Positions 35,538 to 44,414 of a stretch of DNA of 64,000 nt are shown here, one piece after another (the first letter of the stretch is position 1; every line of letters starts with the position of its first letter). The notes under the pieces were generated by a model. It was not told the DNA's origin, did not search any database, and saw nothing but the letters and a program-made list of their open reading frames with translations. This stretch comes from DASRQK01 sp964401685 (GTDB lineage: Bacteria > Bacteroidota > Bacteroidia > Sphingobacteriales > Sphingobacteriaceae), in the NCBI GenBank assembly GCA_964401685.1, contig CAYNZH010000007.1:8308-72307 (forward strand). The letters are read 5' to 3'. The position numbers were made by a program, and so were the translations under genes.

Positions 35538-35897
35538 ATGGAACACATGCCACATAATTTGGAGCCCGATCACGCCAAAACTGTCGAGGAGGGCAAAACT
35601 ATTGCGCTGCTTGCGTATTTGACTATCATCGGCCTTATCGTTGCTCTAGTCATGAACAACGAGAAGAAAAATGCATTTGGTAGCTATCATATCAGACAAT
35701 CGCTCGGGATCATGCTCACTGCATTCCTCGCATCTTTCATAGCAATCATCCCTTTATTGGGCTGGTTGATATACTTGGTTGCTGCGCCTTTCTTCCTGGT
35801 GCTTTGGATTTTTGGGCTATTAAATGCGATCAACGGAAAGCAAAAACCCATTCCGCTGTTTGGTGAAAAATACGCGGAATGGTTTAAGACAGTGTAG
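35538..35897 (+). CDS. DUF4870 family membrane protein
   Basis: A 119-residue protein with three to four hydrophobic segments (TIALLAYLTIIGLIVALVM, LGIMLTAFLASFIAIIPLLGW, LIYLVAAPFFLVLWIFGLL). They are separated by NNEKKNAFGSYHIRQSLG, a hallmark loop of this family. The tail has NGKQKPIPLFGEKYAEWF. The function is unknown; members are small inner-membrane proteins. It follows DUF4412 by 12 nt and was probably co-transcribed with it. Confidence 0.8.
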   Translation: MEHMPHNLEPDHAKTVEEGKTIALLAYLTIIGLIVALVMNNEKKNAFGSYHIRQSLGIMLTAFLASFIAIIPLLGWLIYLVAAPFFLVLWIFGLLNAINGKQKPIPLFGEKYAEWFKTV

Positions 35898-35921
35898 AAG
35901 ATTAGTGTCCTTTTGTTGCGT

Positions 35922-37661
35922 TTATAAAGGAAGTGCACCCGACACCAATCGCCCGATAGGATAACGCTGGTGGGTTTTCTCAGCATAGGACGACTGTTGA
36001 TATAGCCAGTCTAACTGCATTCGGGGACTCTCAGCCATCTTTGGCGTTTCCTTTTTTGCCTTTTCAAAGGCACCGCGAAGCTCTGCATCTTGCTGAAGCA
36101 TCAAGAAGGCTTCGTCTTCAAATATATATCCCGAATAATATTCCTTTCGACTCAAGATGGAATCGAAAAAGTTCCATGCAAAAAAGGAGTCGGGCCCTTG
36201 TGGCTCAAGGGTTTCCAAAATATAGCGAACTTGAGCCTGATCAGTAGGAACGACATAATCACCCTGGAGCCAGGAAATTTTTTGATCGACACTTTCTACC
36301 TGAACCCGGCTATGCATAAAATGTCCCTCATAAGGGGTATTTCCGGTCTGAAAATCCCTTATATAGTACATTTCGAGCTCGATTTCCTGATCTTTGGAAA
36401 GGGTGTACATCTGGACACCGTTTAGTTGGAGTAGTTCGATCACGCGTGTCCAGCCCTGAGGAATAAGGTATGCCCTTGGCTTTTCGACCACGATACCTGG
36501 TTTATAACGGTTGAAATAAGGAATTTCCACCGAATAGGGCTCATCTCGGTCATAATACATACGATCGGCTGGGTAAATCCCGCTTGGTTTGGTCCCAGAT
36601 TTATATCCTCTAAAAACCAGTGGTTCAAAATGCGCGGTGTCCAGTTGCCAGCTGAGGACAAATTCTGATTGGGAAGTGATTTCTTCCTTGATTTGTTGGC
36701 GCTTTTTACGAATTTCGGGGCCTTGCTCGGCGGCGGCCTTCACGAAGATTTCCAATAAATGGTAGGTCGATGCGACCCTTTGATAGTAAGGCTTCCACAT
36801 ATGGGTCTCCGGCATGTACCCGATGGTATGCTTGATAGACGCATAGCCTGTAGAGTATCGTCCAGTTTCCATGAAAGACACAATTCCGGATTGGGGCGTA
36901 CCTCGTCTGAAACTCACATACGGCACCATACCAAAGTCGACGCGTTCCATGCCTGCGTAGAGGCTGTCGGTGAACACCTTGGCTGATTCGTGCAGCAGGG
37001 GATGGAGTTTGTCCCGCTGTGTGTCGATTAGCGTCATAATATATTGGTAATCTGCGCCGTTACTAGTGTGGGTATCCATAAATAAATCGGGATCCCAGCG
37101 ATTAAAAATCTGCTGAAAAGACCAGGAATTCCGTGTGTCCGTTTTAATAAAATCCCGATTGAGATCGTAATTCCGCGAATTTCCTCTAAAGCCATACGCC
37201 TCAGGTCCGTTCTGATTGGCACGGGAAATACCCCGATTGAGCATTCCGCCCACGTTGTAAACGGGAATGATACAAATGACCAGGTTCTCTGGGAGAAGTT
37301 GACTTTCAAGCAGATTTCGGGCAAGCATCATGGAGGCGTCAATGCCTTCCGGTTCTCCAGGATGAATCCCGTTGTTTATCAGAACTACTTGTTTGCCAGC
37401 ACTCCGTGCTTCCTCGGGAGTGAAAATCTGGTCGTGGGAAAGAACAAGCAGATGGAGCGGTTTGCCTGAATCAGTTCGCCCAACCTCGCTCAGGGATGCC
37501 TGCTCGTAACGCGTGTCGAGTTCCTGATAGAAGCGAATCACTTCTTCATAGGTTGCGGTCTTGTTCGAGTCCAACTCAAACGTAATTTTTTGCGCGAAAG
37601 ACTCTTTTATGGAGAGCAACCCCAGGATTAGAAACAGTCCGAGATAATTATGCTTTTTCAT
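35922..37661 (-). CDS. M14 family zinc carboxypeptidase, exported
   Basis: A 579-residue protein with a signal peptide (cleavage near KESFAQK, residue 24). A carboxypeptidase-A-like domain follows: the zinc ligands are in NNGIHPGEPEGIDASMML (HxxE) and in FMDTHTSNGADYQY (third His). NYDLNRDFIKTDTRNS gives the substrate-binding Asn/Arg. The C-terminal 250 residues form a beta-rich accessory region. It likely trims peptides in the periplasm. It sits 12 nt downstream of a DUF885 protease on the same strand, and the pair reads as a peptide-scavenging unit. Confidence 0.87.
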   Translation of the reverse strand: MKKHNYLGLFLILGLLSIKESFAQKITFELDSNKTATYEEVIRFYQELDTRYEQASLSEVGRTDSGKPLHLLVLSHDQIFTPEEARSAGKQVVLINNGIHPGEPEGIDASMMLARNLLESQLLPENLVICIIPVYNVGGMLNRGISRANQNGPEAYGFRGNSRNYDLNRDFIKTDTRNSWSFQQIFNRWDPDLFMDTHTSNGADYQYIMTLIDTQRDKLHPLLHESAKVFTDSLYAGMERVDFGMVPYVSFRRGTPQSGIVSFMETGRYSTGYASIKHTIGYMPETHMWKPYYQRVASTYHLLEIFVKAAAEQGPEIRKKRQQIKEEITSQSEFVLSWQLDTAHFEPLVFRGYKSGTKPSGIYPADRMYYDRDEPYSVEIPYFNRYKPGIVVEKPRAYLIPQGWTRVIELLQLNGVQMYTLSKDQEIELEMYYIRDFQTGNTPYEGHFMHSRVQVESVDQKISWLQGDYVVPTDQAQVRYILETLEPQGPDSFFAWNFFDSILSRKEYYSGYIFEDEAFLMLQQDAELRGAFEKAKKETPKMAESPRMQLDWLYQQSSYAEKTHQRYPIGRLVSGALPL

Positions 37662-37673
37662 CGTGATGGTGTG

Positions 37674-39428
37674 TTACTTAAAATCATAGAATTTCCAGGA
37701 ACTCTTAAAATCCCTGGTCAGGTTCTGACCGGTGAGGGACGCTCGGAGCATCTCGATGGGGAGGTGATTTTCCTTGATCATTCGCTCGTGAAACTCTTTA
37801 AATGTCATTTTCCCGGAATCAACCAGTTCGGTTTTCAATCCCCAGACTTGCAAGCCGCCAACGAGATATGCCAGCTGATACAAAGGGCCGTAATTCCCTT
37901 CAAAGGAGCGCTTGACCTCTCCATGCGCAGTGGAGGGCTCGTGTCCGACCCTTTCTACCAGATAGTCAATACATTGTTGAGGCGTCCATTCCCCCAAATG
38001 ATATTTTATGGAAAAAGTGATCCTGGCGCAGCGATGCATACGCCAAAACAGCATGCCTATGCGTTCTTCTGGCGTTTTTGGAAAACCCAGGTCGTACAAT
38101 AAAAGTTCCCAGTACAGGGTCCAACCCTCGGTCCAGAAGGGAGTTCTGAAGGATTCTGCACGATAAGCTTTGTAGCGACTGTTCATAAAATACTGGAGGT
38201 GATGACCTGGGACAAGCTCGTGTTGTACGATTCCACGGGAAAAGTATGGGTTATTGGCCCGCATGCTCATAAGTTTCCTATCATGGCTCATGGTGTTCGT
38301 CGGATAGGCGATCAAGATGTTCCGTCCGCCCAGGAAAAACGGGCTGACTAATTGCTGTTCGGGCGACATCATGACCATGCCCCAGGTTTCATCAGCCAGC
38401 GGGGGCATGTCCATCAAATTCTGAGCGTCTATAAACGCATGCGCGTCGTCATAGAGTTTCATCACCAGTTCGGGTTGACGACCGGGAGCCACATACGTAT
38501 TCTTGACTTTTTCCTGAGCGGCCCGCCAATCCTCTCCGAAACCCATTTCTCGAGAAGCTTTCAGCAACTCGGCCTCGCACCAGGCAAACTCCTGCTCGGC
38601 AAGGGTCAATAATTCTTCGGGCGAATAGGGTATCATTTCCTCCAAAAGTTGGCGCGTCAACTCTTCCCTGCCTATAGGTTTACCTCCGATTTCACTGCCG
38701 TCGTCAAACACAGTGGCGTCGCTTTTACTTTGAATGAGCTTTTGAACTTCTTGAAGCCTGGTATCCAACGCCTGGTAAGGTTCGGGCACCCACCAGTTGA
38801 AATTTGGTTCGTAGCCATTGTAAAAGGAAAACGCGTTCCTCAACCGATCTCTTAGGTCTCCAAGCGTCGCCGCGAGGTAGTCCGCCTGCTCTTCATCCAT
38901 TGATTTCAACTCATTTAACTGACTGGCGATCTGATTGAGCTCCAGCAAAGACTGATGCAGACTCCCTGCAATCTTCTCGCCTTCTACAAATGCACCTCTC
39001 CGCCTCAGCGTCTCGAAAGCATAAATGGGCTCAGCGAAACGCAAGTACGCACTGACCTGTTGATTTTTCGCAGCCTCTCTCTCCCACAAGAGTTGATTTC
39101 TTTGAATATGGTTATTTAGAACGATGTAATCGACCTGCCCGTGAATAGAAAAGCCTTCAAAATCTAGTTCTTCCAGGGTCTGAATATAGGTTGCATTTAA
39201 CGTTTTTAAACGTTGCAGCTGTTCAGGCGACAATACGGAGGCGCCACGTCCTGATCCCATGGAACCATAAAAGTAGGTAATGGCCCGTAGATCCTGGGTG
39301 TATTGGGTCACAAGGCCAGACACTTCGCTCGCCTGTTCGTAAAGCGTCTCAAGATGATCTTTTTTTTGCCCGAAACCGACTAAACAAGTCAAAACCGCGA
39401 ATACGATTAAAAACGTTTGTTTTTTCAT
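37674..39428 (-). CDS. DUF885 family exported metalloprotein (predicted peptidase)
   Basis: A 584-residue, mainly helical protein with a signal peptide (cleavage near LVGFGQK, residue 21). The core motif HELVPGHHLQYFMNSRY resembles a zinc-peptidase HExxxxH-type site, and TEGWTLYWELLLYDLGF supplies the downstream Glu, as in DUF885 proteins. The family is annotated as putative metallopeptidases; the substrate is unknown. A CAAATATA (TATATTTG on this strand) at 39455-39462 may be its promoter box. It is transcribed with the M14 peptidase. Confidence 0.83.
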   Translation of the reverse strand: MKKQTFLIVFAVLTCLVGFGQKKDHLETLYEQASEVSGLVTQYTQDLRAITYFYGSMGSGRGASVLSPEQLQRLKTLNATYIQTLEELDFEGFSIHGQVDYIVLNNHIQRNQLLWEREAAKNQQVSAYLRFAEPIYAFETLRRRGAFVEGEKIAGSLHQSLLELNQIASQLNELKSMDEEQADYLAATLGDLRDRLRNAFSFYNGYEPNFNWWVPEPYQALDTRLQEVQKLIQSKSDATVFDDGSEIGGKPIGREELTRQLLEEMIPYSPEELLTLAEQEFAWCEAELLKASREMGFGEDWRAAQEKVKNTYVAPGRQPELVMKLYDDAHAFIDAQNLMDMPPLADETWGMVMMSPEQQLVSPFFLGGRNILIAYPTNTMSHDRKLMSMRANNPYFSRGIVQHELVPGHHLQYFMNSRYKAYRAESFRTPFWTEGWTLYWELLLYDLGFPKTPEERIGMLFWRMHRCARITFSIKYHLGEWTPQQCIDYLVERVGHEPSTAHGEVKRSFEGNYGPLYQLAYLVGGLQVWGLKTELVDSGKMTFKEFHERMIKENHLPIEMLRASLTGQNLTRDFKSSWKFYDFK

Positions 39429-39513
39429 GAGTGGTTTAATTAATATTGGAAGTTCAAATATAAGAAATGTCAGCTAACTTTAACTATATTTGGCTAATAA
39501 GAATGCTTATTTT

Positions 39514-39520
39514 AAGGAGA
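39514..39520 (+). promoter_or_regulatory. Strong Shine-Dalgarno site AAGGAGA
   Basis: AAGGAGA ends 3 nt before the ATG at 39524. It is unusually strong for this window, where most genes lack a clear ribosome site. A TATATTTG box lies upstream at 39485-39492. Confidence 0.6.
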
Positions 39521-39523
39521 TAA

Positions 39524-40183
39524 ATGGCAAGTCAAGAGGAATTTCAAAACCTAGCACAGCAGTTGAGGAAACCTGAGGGTAAGAAGGGTCAGGAGATCGC
39601 ACTTATGATGCAGGAAACCAATGCGGGTATGACCGAACATGCGTTACGCCTTTTGGAAATAAGGCCGGGAGACGAGGTATTAGAATTGGGCCCCGGCAAC
39701 GGGCAGCATGTGGCTAGCATTTTTAGGACTTTTCACCCGGACCATTATGAAGGGTTGGACATTTCACGGACGATGATCAGGGATTGTCTTAAATTCAACA
39801 AGGAGCTGGTTCGTGCGGGAAAGGCTCGTTTTACTTGGTATGATGGACGGGTCTTCCCCCTGGAAAATAATTCCGTTGATAAGATATTTACAGTTAACAC
39901 GGTCTACTTCTGGGAGAATCCCCGGAATACCTTGGAGGAACTTGATCGTGTACTTCGCCCGGGTGGCCGGCTGAACCTGACCTTTGGGGATCGGTCGTTT
40001 ATGGAGACGCTTCCCTTTACGAAGTTTGGTTTTAGCCTGTATGATCCCGATGCGCTGCTGGAGCTCGTCGGCAAAGATGTTTATGAGAATCCAGCGGTGT
40101 ACTCCGAAACTGAGTCGTTTCAAAATCCCCAGGGAGAGGAACTGAACAGGAAATTTTGGACCGTATCCTTGACGAAAAAATAA
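39524..40183 (+). CDS. Class I SAM-dependent methyltransferase
   Basis: A 219-residue cytosolic methyltransferase with the SAM-binding motif GDEVLELGPGNGQHVASI (about residues 49-66), the acidic motif II region (HYEGLDISRTMI) and the post-motifs DKIFTVNTVYFWENP and VLRPGGRLNLTF. The substrate is unknown. The N-terminal helix (EEFQNLAQQLRKPEGKKG) may form part of the acceptor site. It is preceded by a strong ribosome site and followed 7 nt later by a BASS-type transporter gene, probably in one transcript. Confidence 0.85.
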   Translation: MASQEEFQNLAQQLRKPEGKKGQEIALMMQETNAGMTEHALRLLEIRPGDEVLELGPGNGQHVASIFRTFHPDHYEGLDISRTMIRDCLKFNKELVRAGKARFTWYDGRVFPLENNSVDKIFTVNTVYFWENPRNTLEELDRVLRPGGRLNLTFGDRSFMETLPFTKFGFSLYDPDALLELVGKDVYENPAVYSETESFQNPQGEELNRKFWTVSLTKK

Positions 40184-40190
40184 GCTTGCG

Positions 40191-41135
40191 ATGAACGGGA
40201 CACAATTTGTGGGGGGTATGGTCATTGCCGTAGGCTTGGCTTATTTTTTTCCTGATTTGGATCACTATCTGGCACCGGTTTCGCTACAGGCGGTAATTCC
40301 GTTTGCGATTGGGCTGATCTTCTTTTTCTACGGGCTAAAGTTGAGTGGGAAAGCCATTGTCAAAGGACTGAAGAACTGGCGTCTGCATATATTGATTCAG
40401 GTGGCAACGTTTGTTCTTTTCCCGCTGATCGTTTTGACTGTATATCCTTTTGTCCAAGACGGTGACGGTTTTGACCTTTGGATGGGGTTTTTCTTCCTCG
40501 CGGCGCTGCCCTCGACCGTGTCGTCGTCGGTAGTGATGGTCTCTCTGGCTAAGGGAAACATACCGGCAGCCATCTTTAACGCATCGATATCCGGCTTGAT
40601 CGGGATCGCTTTGACCCCCTTGTGGATAGGGATTTTTATCGATAACCGAGAGTCTTTTCAATTCGCCGAGGTTTACAAAACGCTTGCACTAGAAATCCTT
40701 TGTCCTCTCGCCCTGGGTTTGTTGGTCAATCGCTATCTCAACCAATGGGCGGTTAAAAACAGTCGGGTTCTCAGTACTTTCGATCAAAGTGTAATTCTAC
40801 TCATCGTTTATCAGAGCTTTGCCTCGTCCTTCGGTGAAGGGTTGTTCGAAAATCTCTCCTGGGCCACGCTTCTCACCCTGGTCGTTGGAGTGATCCTACT
40901 CTTTTTTGTCATGTTCGGCTTGTTGCTCCTACTCGGCAGGACGTTGAAATTTAACCGGGAAGACCGCATTACAACCCTATTTTGCGGATCTAAAAAATCG
41001 CTCACCCATGGTACGGTATTTTCTCAAGCACTTTTCGCTCAAAGTGCAAGCCTGGGCCTGTTGCTCCTCCCTTTGATGATTTTTCATGCTTTTCAAATAT
41101 TAATGATTAGTTTTATAGCTCAAAAAACAAATTGA
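40191..41135 (+). CDS. Bile acid:sodium symporter-like transporter (BASS/SBF-like family)
   Basis: A 314-residue integral membrane protein with about nine to ten spans. It matches the SBF-like branch: VIPFAIGLIFFFYGLKLSG, FFLAALPSTVSSSVVMVSLAKGN and GSKKSLTHGTVFSQALF. BASS proteins couple sodium to organic anion uptake; the cargo is not deducible. The stop overlaps the next gene start in an ATGA junction, so expression of the amidase is translationally coupled. Confidence 0.82.
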   Translation: MNGTQFVGGMVIAVGLAYFFPDLDHYLAPVSLQAVIPFAIGLIFFFYGLKLSGKAIVKGLKNWRLHILIQVATFVLFPLIVLTVYPFVQDGDGFDLWMGFFFLAALPSTVSSSVVMVSLAKGNIPAAIFNASISGLIGIALTPLWIGIFIDNRESFQFAEVYKTLALEILCPLALGLLVNRYLNQWAVKNSRVLSTFDQSVILLIVYQSFASSFGEGLFENLSWATLLTLVVGVILLFFVMFGLLLLLGRTLKFNREDRITTLFCGSKKSLTHGTVFSQALFAQSASLGLLLLPLMIFHAFQILMISFIAQKTN

Positions 41136-42157
41136 TGCGAAATTTACGGCTATTTGCTTTCACACTTGTGCTCTGTTTCTGTGCGCATTCAGTCAAAAGC
41201 CAGGCATTACAGGGTAAAATCATTTGCCTGGATCCGGGACACGGGGGGACCGCTTTAACGGATGCTTTCAGACAAGGGCCTACCGGGGAAAGGGAGGAAT
41301 GGGTCAATCTAAGAGTGGCGTTGATACTGAAAAACTTGCTCGAAGAGGCTGGTGCCCGAGTTCTAATGACGCGTGAGACAGATCAGTTTATTGCCTTGGG
41401 TGAACGCGCGGAATTTGCAAAAACGCATGATGCGGATATTTTTGTGTCGATACACCATAACGCAACTGCGGACACTGCTGTAAACTTTCCAATCATCTAT
41501 TTTCATGGAAATGCTTCTGAAAATCAACCCAGTGTACGTCTAGCGAATCACTTGGGTGAAGCATTCAGAGACAAGCTCTTCAATAATCAAAGCGAACAAA
41601 GTGTCGTCTCGGATCATGTGATTTTTCCCAAATCTGGAGCGGGTGTGCTTCGCGGAACCTATGGCATGCCTGCTGTGATTGCTGAGGCTTCGTTTTTCTC
41701 CAATCCCAGTGAGGAACAGCGGTTGAAGGAACAAAACTACAATCAGCTGGAAGCCGAAGCCTACTACTCGGGGATAGTCGCCTATTTTGAAGAGAGTGAA
41801 AAAATCCAAAATCCCTTCCTGATACATGAAAAAAACGCAATCGTTGATGAAATTTCGCCATTTTCAGCCTTTCAGGAGGCCGAGCGCATGAACGAGGACG
41901 CAAAGAAGTGGCGTGAAAATTATGTGCGGGGTGTGAGACTTGCTGAAAGTAAAAATCCTGACGACTGGCGCGAAGCTTACGATCTGTTTACGCTGTCCGC
42001 ACGCTCTTTTCCGGATTCTTATCTAAGTGGAAAATCTCATGAATGGCGTGCTCGACTGCTTGAAAAACTGGGCCAAGAAGCCGAGGCACGCACTGAGTTT
42101 CTTAGAGTTAAGGAGCATTATCCCACTCAATCGTGGTTATCACCGCCTAAACTATAG
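41132..42157 (+). CDS. N-acetylmuramoyl-L-alanine amidase with C-terminal TPR-like part
   Basis: A zinc amidase that cleaves peptide stems from glycan strands in peptidoglycan. The 341 residues start with a signal peptide (cleavage near VKSQALQG, residue 24). The Amidase_3 domain (28-215) keeps all ligands: His in CLDPGHGGTA, Glu in REEWVNLRVAL, His in VSIHHNATAD and catalytic Glu in VIAEASFFSNP. The C-terminal 110 residues are helical, with Ala-rich repeats (DWREAYDLFTLSARSFPDSYL) like TPR units. It overlaps the transporter gene by 4 nt and the convergent acidic protein by 31 nt. Confidence 0.9.
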   Translation: MMRNLRLFAFTLVLCFCAHSVKSQALQGKIICLDPGHGGTALTDAFRQGPTGEREEWVNLRVALILKNLLEEAGARVLMTRETDQFIALGERAEFAKTHDADIFVSIHHNATADTAVNFPIIYFHGNASENQPSVRLANHLGEAFRDKLFNNQSEQSVVSDHVIFPKSGAGVLRGTYGMPAVIAEASFFSNPSEEQRLKEQNYNQLEAEAYYSGIVAYFEESEKIQNPFLIHEKNAIVDEISPFSAFQEAERMNEDAKKWRENYVRGVRLAESKNPDDWREAYDLFTLSARSFPDSYLSGKSHEWRARLLEKLGQEAEARTEFLRVKEHYPTQSWLSPPKL

Positions 42158-42381
42158 TAATTGTTTTCTTCATCTTCGGAGCCAAGTCGTTCCTGATCAT
42201 CATCCAATTCGGAGCCCGGAACATCCAGATCAATGGCCTCGGAGTCTGCGGGCGTACTGTCCTGTCCGACCTTTTCGTCGGTGACTCGCGTCTCTTGTTC
42301 AAAAATATCCTCATCTTCTGGATAATGCGGATAGCCTGGCAAATCTGCATCTATATCTGTTTCCTTCTTTTGCTTTTTCAT
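42127..42381 (-). CDS. Small acidic hypothetical protein
   Basis: An 84-residue protein with a basic start (MKKQKKE) followed by the motif DADLPGYPHYPEDEDIFEQE and a very acidic, disordered C-terminus (ELDDDQERLGSEDEEN). It has no membrane span or signal peptide. Similar small proteins beginning with a LPGYPHYP motif occur in other Bacteroidota, to my knowledge without a known function. It lies 61 nt downstream of the asparagine-synthetase-like gene on the same strand and overlaps the amidase gene tail to tail. Confidence 0.65.
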   Translation of the reverse strand: MKKQKKETDIDADLPGYPHYPEDEDIFEQETRVTDEKVGQDSTPADSEAIDLDVPGSELDDDQERLGSEDEENNYYSLGGDNHD

Positions 42382-42442
42382 TATTTACCCTCCTTTTAAT
42401 AGGATAAACAGCCGCCGGAGCATATAGTTTTTGCTGTACGGA

Positions 42443-44410
42443 TCAATCTTTGATGAACAGGTGCCACAGGATTTGAAGTCCCAGTATATGATTGACCAGC
42501 GCGTCCTTTCTAGTCAGGGACACGGGATCTTCATCGGCCCAGTATTCTTGAAGAAAGTTTTCAAGCCTTTTGGGGTCGAAAATCTTTGCGTTCTGTACCG
42601 CCTCTTTTGATATGTATAACCTGATCAGACTTTTTAATTGCTTTCTTTTTTCAGGATCTGTATGGCTTGGAGGCGCCATAAATGCAAATTTCTCCCGCTT
42701 ATACAGTGTTTCCGGGAGGATATGCTTCATCGATTCCCGTAAAATCCATTTTTCGGTATTCCCCTTTATTCGCAGATGAGGCGGGATTTGCAAGGCAAGG
42801 TCCACGACCTTATGGTCCAAAAAGGGAGGACGGGATTCCATGGCATTGGCCATATCAACCCGGTCGCCACCCCAATTGAGGATCTGGCATTCCACCATGG
42901 TTTTGCTCCATGTATACTGGGCTTTGTCCAGGACATGGCGATTCCTCAGGCGTTCCTTATTGAAAGATCCTGCGATGGCCGCAATAGGATCATAGTCCTT
43001 AATTGCCTCCAGCACGTCGTCGTGCAAAAGCGGACGCGCAAGTTCCAAAGTTTGCATCCAAGGCTGGATCCAGGACGGCGTGAAACCGCAGACTTCTTCC
43101 ATAGCGGGATGAGAAATCACGTCCTTGGATAGAATGGCGCCGGTAAAGAGTTTGTTGGTTTCATCCATCAACTTCCTGTAAGACTCCAACTCCTCAGGAC
43201 TCGCATCGTCCGACATTCCATAACGAAACATATCCCTTTTAAAGCTTGGATAGCCGCCAAATAATTCATCTGAACCTTCTCCTGTCAAGGCAATGCGATA
43301 ACCCGTATCCCGGACCTTCTTGCTCATGAGGTTCTTTGCAACCCCTAAAGTGTTGTAGAATGTCCTCTCCGCATGGTAAAGGGTGTTGACGTAGTTCTTG
43401 CCATAAAGCTCATCGGCGGTGAGAACGATTTGCTCGTGGTCAGCATTCACACGCTGCGCCATCTCCTTAGCAATCGGAGATTCGTCATAATCGGTATTGT
43501 CGAAACTAATGGTGTAGGCTTTTACAGGTTTTTGTGTGAGTGATGACGCCAAGCCCAGGATTGCGCAGCTATCAATACCACCCGATAGGTAAGAACTTAC
43601 TGGATACGCTGCGGGAAGGCGGACTTCTACAGCTTCAAGCAACTCCTTCCTTAATTGCTCGATGTAATATTCCGAGGTGATCGCACTGTCTCGTTGATCT
43701 TTTTCAGGAAAATCCATGTCCCAGTATTCTTCGGATTTTACAAGGAGTCGGTCGCCGGAAAAGTCAACGATGAGCATGTGTCCAGGCTTGACTGCTAAAA
43801 TGCCTTCAAAGGCCGTAGTGCCAGGAACCATGGTCTGCATCAACTGGTGAATCAGCCCTTCAGTGCTGAAGCTACGGGCAATTTTGGGATGCGCGAACAA
43901 GCCCTTTATCTCTGATGCCCAGTAGATGGTACGATCAGCAACATGATAAAATAGAGGCTTTACGCCAAAACGGTCCCTGATCAGGAAAAGTTTTTTCTTT
44001 TCAGCATCAAACAGGGTGATCGCAAATTCCCCTCGCAGGTGATGGACAAAATCCGCACCGTATTTTCTATACAAGGGAAGGATGATCTCGTGGTCATTTT
44101 TCGATTGAAACTGAAAACCATCCAGCTCTAGGGCGGTTCGGGTCTTCTTGAAATCGTAAAACCGAGCATTGGCGGAGGCAAGCAATTTTTTGCTTTCTGG
44201 CGTAGTCTGGACGAGAATTGGACTCGTGTGTGGAGGAAGTCCATTGATGTCAAGATATGTCTGGCCGGTCGCAAATCCATTGAGCCGATCCAGGTGGGCG
44301 TAAGTCCCGTCGGGACCCCTGTGCTTGAGCTTACCAAGCATGTTCTCTAAGTGCTTTTTTTCGTTGTTTTCAAATTCTTTAGTTGTTAAAATTCCTGCTA
44401 TTCCACTCAT
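42443..44410 (-). CDS. Asparagine-synthetase-like ligase with a degraded glutaminase site
   Basis: A 655-residue AsnB-family protein: N-terminal class II amidotransferase fold (1-230) and C-terminal ATP-dependent synthetase (SYLSGGIDSCAI PP-loop, about 270; ALTGEGSDELFGGY, about 380). The second residue, normally the catalytic Cys of MCGI, is Ser (MSGIAGI). The codon before the ATG is an in-frame stop, so no upstream start can restore it. By eye the glutamine-binding Arg of the RLSI loop is Gln, and the Glu of the NGEIYN loop is Arg (ANARFYDF). Glutamine hydrolysis is therefore unlikely; ammonia or another amine may be the nitrogen source. It lies 4 nt after a divergent carbamoyltransferase. 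Confidence 0.88.
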   Translation of the reverse strand: MSGIAGILTTKEFENNEKKHLENMLGKLKHRGPDGTYAHLDRLNGFATGQTYLDINGLPPHTSPILVQTTPESKKLLASANARFYDFKKTRTALELDGFQFQSKNDHEIILPLYRKYGADFVHHLRGEFAITLFDAEKKKLFLIRDRFGVKPLFYHVADRTIYWASEIKGLFAHPKIARSFSTEGLIHQLMQTMVPGTTAFEGILAVKPGHMLIVDFSGDRLLVKSEEYWDMDFPEKDQRDSAITSEYYIEQLRKELLEAVEVRLPAAYPVSSYLSGGIDSCAILGLASSLTQKPVKAYTISFDNTDYDESPIAKEMAQRVNADHEQIVLTADELYGKNYVNTLYHAERTFYNTLGVAKNLMSKKVRDTGYRIALTGEGSDELFGGYPSFKRDMFRYGMSDDASPEELESYRKLMDETNKLFTGAILSKDVISHPAMEEVCGFTPSWIQPWMQTLELARPLLHDDVLEAIKDYDPIAAIAGSFNKERLRNRHVLDKAQYTWSKTMVECQILNWGGDRVDMANAMESRPPFLDHKVVDLALQIPPHLRIKGNTEKWILRESMKHILPETLYKREKFAFMAPPSHTDPEKRKQLKSLIRLYISKEAVQNAKIFDPKRLENFLQEYWADEDPVSLTRKDALVNHILGLQILWHLFIKD

Positions 44411-44414
44411 CTAA

